Shown here in pieces: positions 61,745 through 64,000 of a DNA stretch of 64,000 bases (position 1 is the first letter of the stretch; every line of letters begins with the position of its first letter). Origin of the DNA: Uliginosibacterium aquaticum (lineage in GTDB: Bacteria > Pseudomonadota > Gammaproteobacteria > Burkholderiales > Rhodocyclaceae). The DNA lies in assembly GCF_012972705.2 (NCBI RefSeq), contig NZ_JABCSC020000001.1, positions 1,426,001 to 1,490,000 of the forward strand. The letters are read 5' to 3'. Both the position numbers and the translations under genes were made by a program. The notes beneath the pieces are model-generated. The model saw only the letters and a program-made list of their open reading frames with translations, searched no databases and was not told the DNA's origin.

Positions 61745-64000
61745 TCAGGGCGCTACCGGGATATTCCAGATCTCCTTCGCGTACTGGGCGATGGTGCGGT
61801 CTGACGAGAATGTGCCCATGTTGGCCATGTTGATGATGGCCTTGCTGGCCCACTCGTCCGGCTTCGCGTAGAGCGCATCCACTCTGGCCTGGGTGTCGAT
61901 GTAGGACTGGTAGTCCGCCAGCAACATGTAGTGGTCTCCCCCCCAAAGCAGCGCATCGACCAGCCCGCGATAGCGGCCCGGTTCGTTGGGCGAGAACTGG
62001 CCACCGGCAATCGCATCGAGCACCGCCTTGAGGCCCGGGCTGCTCTCGTAGATGCGCATCGGCTGATAGCCGCCTTGCTTCATGGCCAGTACCTCGGGGG
62101 TGCGCAGGCCGAAGATGAAGATGTTGTCGTCGCCCACGTTTTCGCGGATTTCGATGTTGGCGCCATCATCCGTGCCGATGGTCAGCGCGCCATTCAGAGC
62201 GAGCTTCATGTTGCCGGTGCCCGAGGCTTCGGTGCCGGCGGTGGAGATCTGCTCGGAGAGATCGGCGCCGGGCATGATCACCTCGGCAACCGATACGCCG
62301 TAGTTGGGGATGAACACGAGTTTCAACTTATCGCCGATGCGCGGGTCGTTGTTGATGACGTTGCCCACATCGTGGATCAGATGAATGATCGATTTGGCGG
62401 CGGTGTAGCTGGAGGCAGCCTTGCCGGCGAAGATCGTGACGCGCGGTGTCCAGTCTGCCGCCGGGTTGGCGAGGATGGCCTGGTAGCGCCAGATTACGTG
62501 CAGTACGTTGAGCAACTGGCGCTTGTACTCGTGGATACGCTTGATCTGCACATCGAAGAGGCTGTCCGGATTGACCTTGATGCCGGTGCTGCGGGCGATC
62601 AGGGCGGCGAGGCGGGCCTTGTTCTGGCGCTTGACGGCCATGAAATCGGCACGGAACGCGGCATCGTCTTTGAGGGCTTCGAGCTGCTTGAGCTGGTCCA
62701 GATGGTTGCGCCAGTCGGGCCCGATGTTCTTGTCAATCAGGGCGGCGAGCCCTGGATTGGCCTGAGAGAGCCAGCGCCGGGGCGTGATGCCGTTGGTCAT
62801 GTTGGTGAAGCGCTCCGGCCACAGGCTGGCGAAGTCTGCGAACAGGGTTTTGACCAGCAGATCCGAGTGCAGGGCCGACACCCCATTGATCATGTGGCTG
62901 CCTACCACCGACAGGTTGGCCATGCGTACGCGGCGTTCGCCGGTTTCGTCGATCAGAGACAGGCGGGCGAGGAAACCGTTGTCTCCCGGCCGATGCTTGG
63001 CGGCTTCAGCGAGGAATTCGGCATTAATGCGGAAGATGATTTCCAGATGGCGTGGCAGCACATGCTGCATCAGGGCCACCGGCCAGGTTTCCAGTGCTTC
63101 CGGCATCAAGGTGTGGTTGGTGTAGGAGAAGGTCTTCTGGCAGATGCTCCAGGCCTTGGCCCAGGGCATGCTGTGCTCGTCACAGAGCACATGCATCAGC
63201 TCGGCGACCGCGATGGCCGGGTGGGTGTCATTCAGATGCATGGCAACCTGCTCATGCAGGTTATCGAGCGTGCCATGTTCCATCATGTGGCGCAGCAGGA
63301 TGTCGCGTACCGAAGCGGCAACGAAGAAGTACTCCTGGCGCAGGCGCAGTTCGCGGCCAGCCGGCGTGCTGTCGTTCGGATACAGCACCCAGGAAATGTT
63401 CTCGTACTCGTTCTTCACCTGGGCGGCGCGGCCATAGTCGCCGGTGTTGAAGGCCTGAAGATCGAGGTCGGCCGGGGCAACGGCTTTCCACAATCGGAGG
63501 GTGCTGACTTTGCGGGTGCCGTAACCGGGAATCACCATGTCATAAGCCTTCGCCACCACCTCGCCGGCGTGGCGCCATACCGCGCGATCGCCGATGTGCT
63601 CAACCCAGCCACCGAAGCGCACCGGGAAGCTGATGTCGGCACGCGGAAATTCCCAGGGTGTGCCATCGGCCAGCCAGGGATCGGGCAACTCGGTCTGCGC
63701 ACCGCCGACGATCTTCTGCTTGAACATGCCGTATTCGTAACGGATGCCATAGCCGAAGGAAGGCAGGCCCAGGTTGGCCATCGAGTCGAGAAAACAGGCG
63801 GCGAGACGCCCCAGGCCGCCATTGCCCAGCGCCGCATCCGGCTCCTGATCGGCGATTTCTTCAAGGGTATGGGCGTGGTCCAGCATGCCCTGGGCGCCGG
63901 CATTGCTCAGGCGCAGCGCGCCGAGCGCGTTGGAGAGCGTACGACCGATCAGAAACTCCATCGACAGGTAGTACACGCGGCGCGCCTTGCCGCCGCGGTC
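61745..64000 (-). CDS. glgP: Glycogen phosphorylase (partial, start beyond the window)
   Basis: The last 751 codons are present; the N-terminus lies beyond 64000. This PLP enzyme releases glucose-1-phosphate from glycogen ends. Visible: YYLSMEFLIGRTLSNAL near the cut, ALGNGGLGRLAACFLDS, HLNDTHPAIAVAELMH, and the PLP lysine region GTEASGTGNMKLALNGALTI. First gene of the glgP-glgB-glgX-malQ cluster; all point the same way, so an operon is likely, although repeats interrupt two of the gaps. Confidence 0.95.
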   Translation of the reverse strand, partial: DRGGKARRVYYLSMEFLIGRTLSNALGALRLSNAGAQGMLDHAHTLEEIADQEPDAALGNGGLGRLAACFLDSMANLGLPSFGYGIRYEYGMFKQKIVGGAQTELPDPWLADGTPWEFPRADISFPVRFGGWVEHIGDRAVWRHAGEVVAKAYDMVIPGYGTRKVSTLRLWKAVAPADLDLQAFNTGDYGRAAQVKNEYENISWVLYPNDSTPAGRELRLRQEYFFVAASVRDILLRHMMEHGTLDNLHEQVAMHLNDTHPAIAVAELMHVLCDEHSMPWAKAWSICQKTFSYTNHTLMPEALETWPVALMQHVLPRHLEIIFRINAEFLAEAAKHRPGDNGFLARLSLIDETGERRVRMANLSVVGSHMINGVSALHSDLLVKTLFADFASLWPERFTNMTNGITPRRWLSQANPGLAALIDKNIGPDWRNHLDQLKQLEALKDDAAFRADFMAVKRQNKARLAALIARSTGIKVNPDSLFDVQIKRIHEYKRQLLNVLHVIWRYQAILANPAADWTPRVTIFAGKAASSYTAAKSIIHLIHDVGNVINNDPRIGDKLKLVFIPNYGVSVAEVIMPGADLSEQISTAGTEASGTGNMKLALNGALTIGTDDGANIEIRENVGDDNIFIFGLRTPEVLAMKQGGYQPMRIYESSPGLKAVLDAIAGGQFSPNEPGRYRGLVDALLWGGDHYMLLADYQSYIDTQARVDALYAKPDEWASKAIINMANMGTFSSDRTIAQYAKEIWNIPVAP

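Overview
The window is a bacterial chromosome segment, most likely from a betaproteobacterium, with Rhodocyclales or a close relative as my best guess. The evidence is the gene order (secG, tRNA-Leu, 14-gene nuo operon; gyrA-pheA-hisC-tyrA-aroA-cmk-rpsA-ihfB-lapAB; ompA-ubiG), the betaproteobacterial style of NuoG and NuoD, and strong GC bias at third codon positions. No lineage search could be run, so the assignment is an inference.

Layout. 1-1.9 kb: end of the phosphate transporter operon (pstC-pstA-pstB). 1.9-2.5 kb: secG behind a strong sigma70-type promoter, then tRNA-Leu(GAG) and a terminator. 2.5-17 kb: complete complex I operon nuoA-N, closed by a terminator. 17-19.7 kb: a NUDIX hydrolase and an EF-G-like GTPase, visibly more AT-rich. 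19.8-21.3 kb: ubiG and an OmpA-family gene on the minus strand. 21.3-22.1 kb: a 770-bp region without a convincing gene. 22.1-33.6 kb: gyrA, aromatic amino acid genes, argS, cmk, rpsA and ihfB. 33.7-39.4 kb: LPS assembly and heptose genes (lapA, lapB, ugd, hldA-type kinase, hldD), a ComEA-like protein and a 7Fe ferredoxin. 39.5-47.8 kb: GC-rich region with addB and addA, split by about 2.1 kb carrying a Phd/VapC toxin-antitoxin pair, an orphan lipoprotein, a truncated reading frame and several repeats. 47.9-53.3 kb, minus strand: a DUF3334-like protein, a Ca2+/H+ antiporter and mfd. 53.7-55.6 kb: a secreted poly-serine-linker protein with a zinc metallopeptidase signature. 55.6-64 kb, minus strand: glycogen and maltodextrin cluster glgP-glgB-glgX-malQ, with glgP running off the window.

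How the genes work together. The first 39 kb is core metabolism: phosphate import, protein export, respiration, DNA supercoiling, aromatic amino acids, translation and outer-membrane biogenesis. The second part combines DNA repair (AddAB, Mfd) with glycogen turnover (GlgB builds branches, GlgP and GlgX degrade, MalQ recycles maltodextrins).

Most notable. GTAGG-type palindromic repeats are frequent from 39.4 to 61.7 kb and none was seen by eye before that. Two of them supply the stop codon of the gene they follow (vapC and glgX). Two different repeat elements lie in frame inside addA. Other points are the secreted HExxH protein, the interrupted addBA locus, argS inside the aroA-cmk-rpsA block, and an unusual gyrA start region with no Shine-Dalgarno but a 12-bp direct repeat. 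I saw no CRISPR array, prophage, transposase or clearly new multi-gene system.
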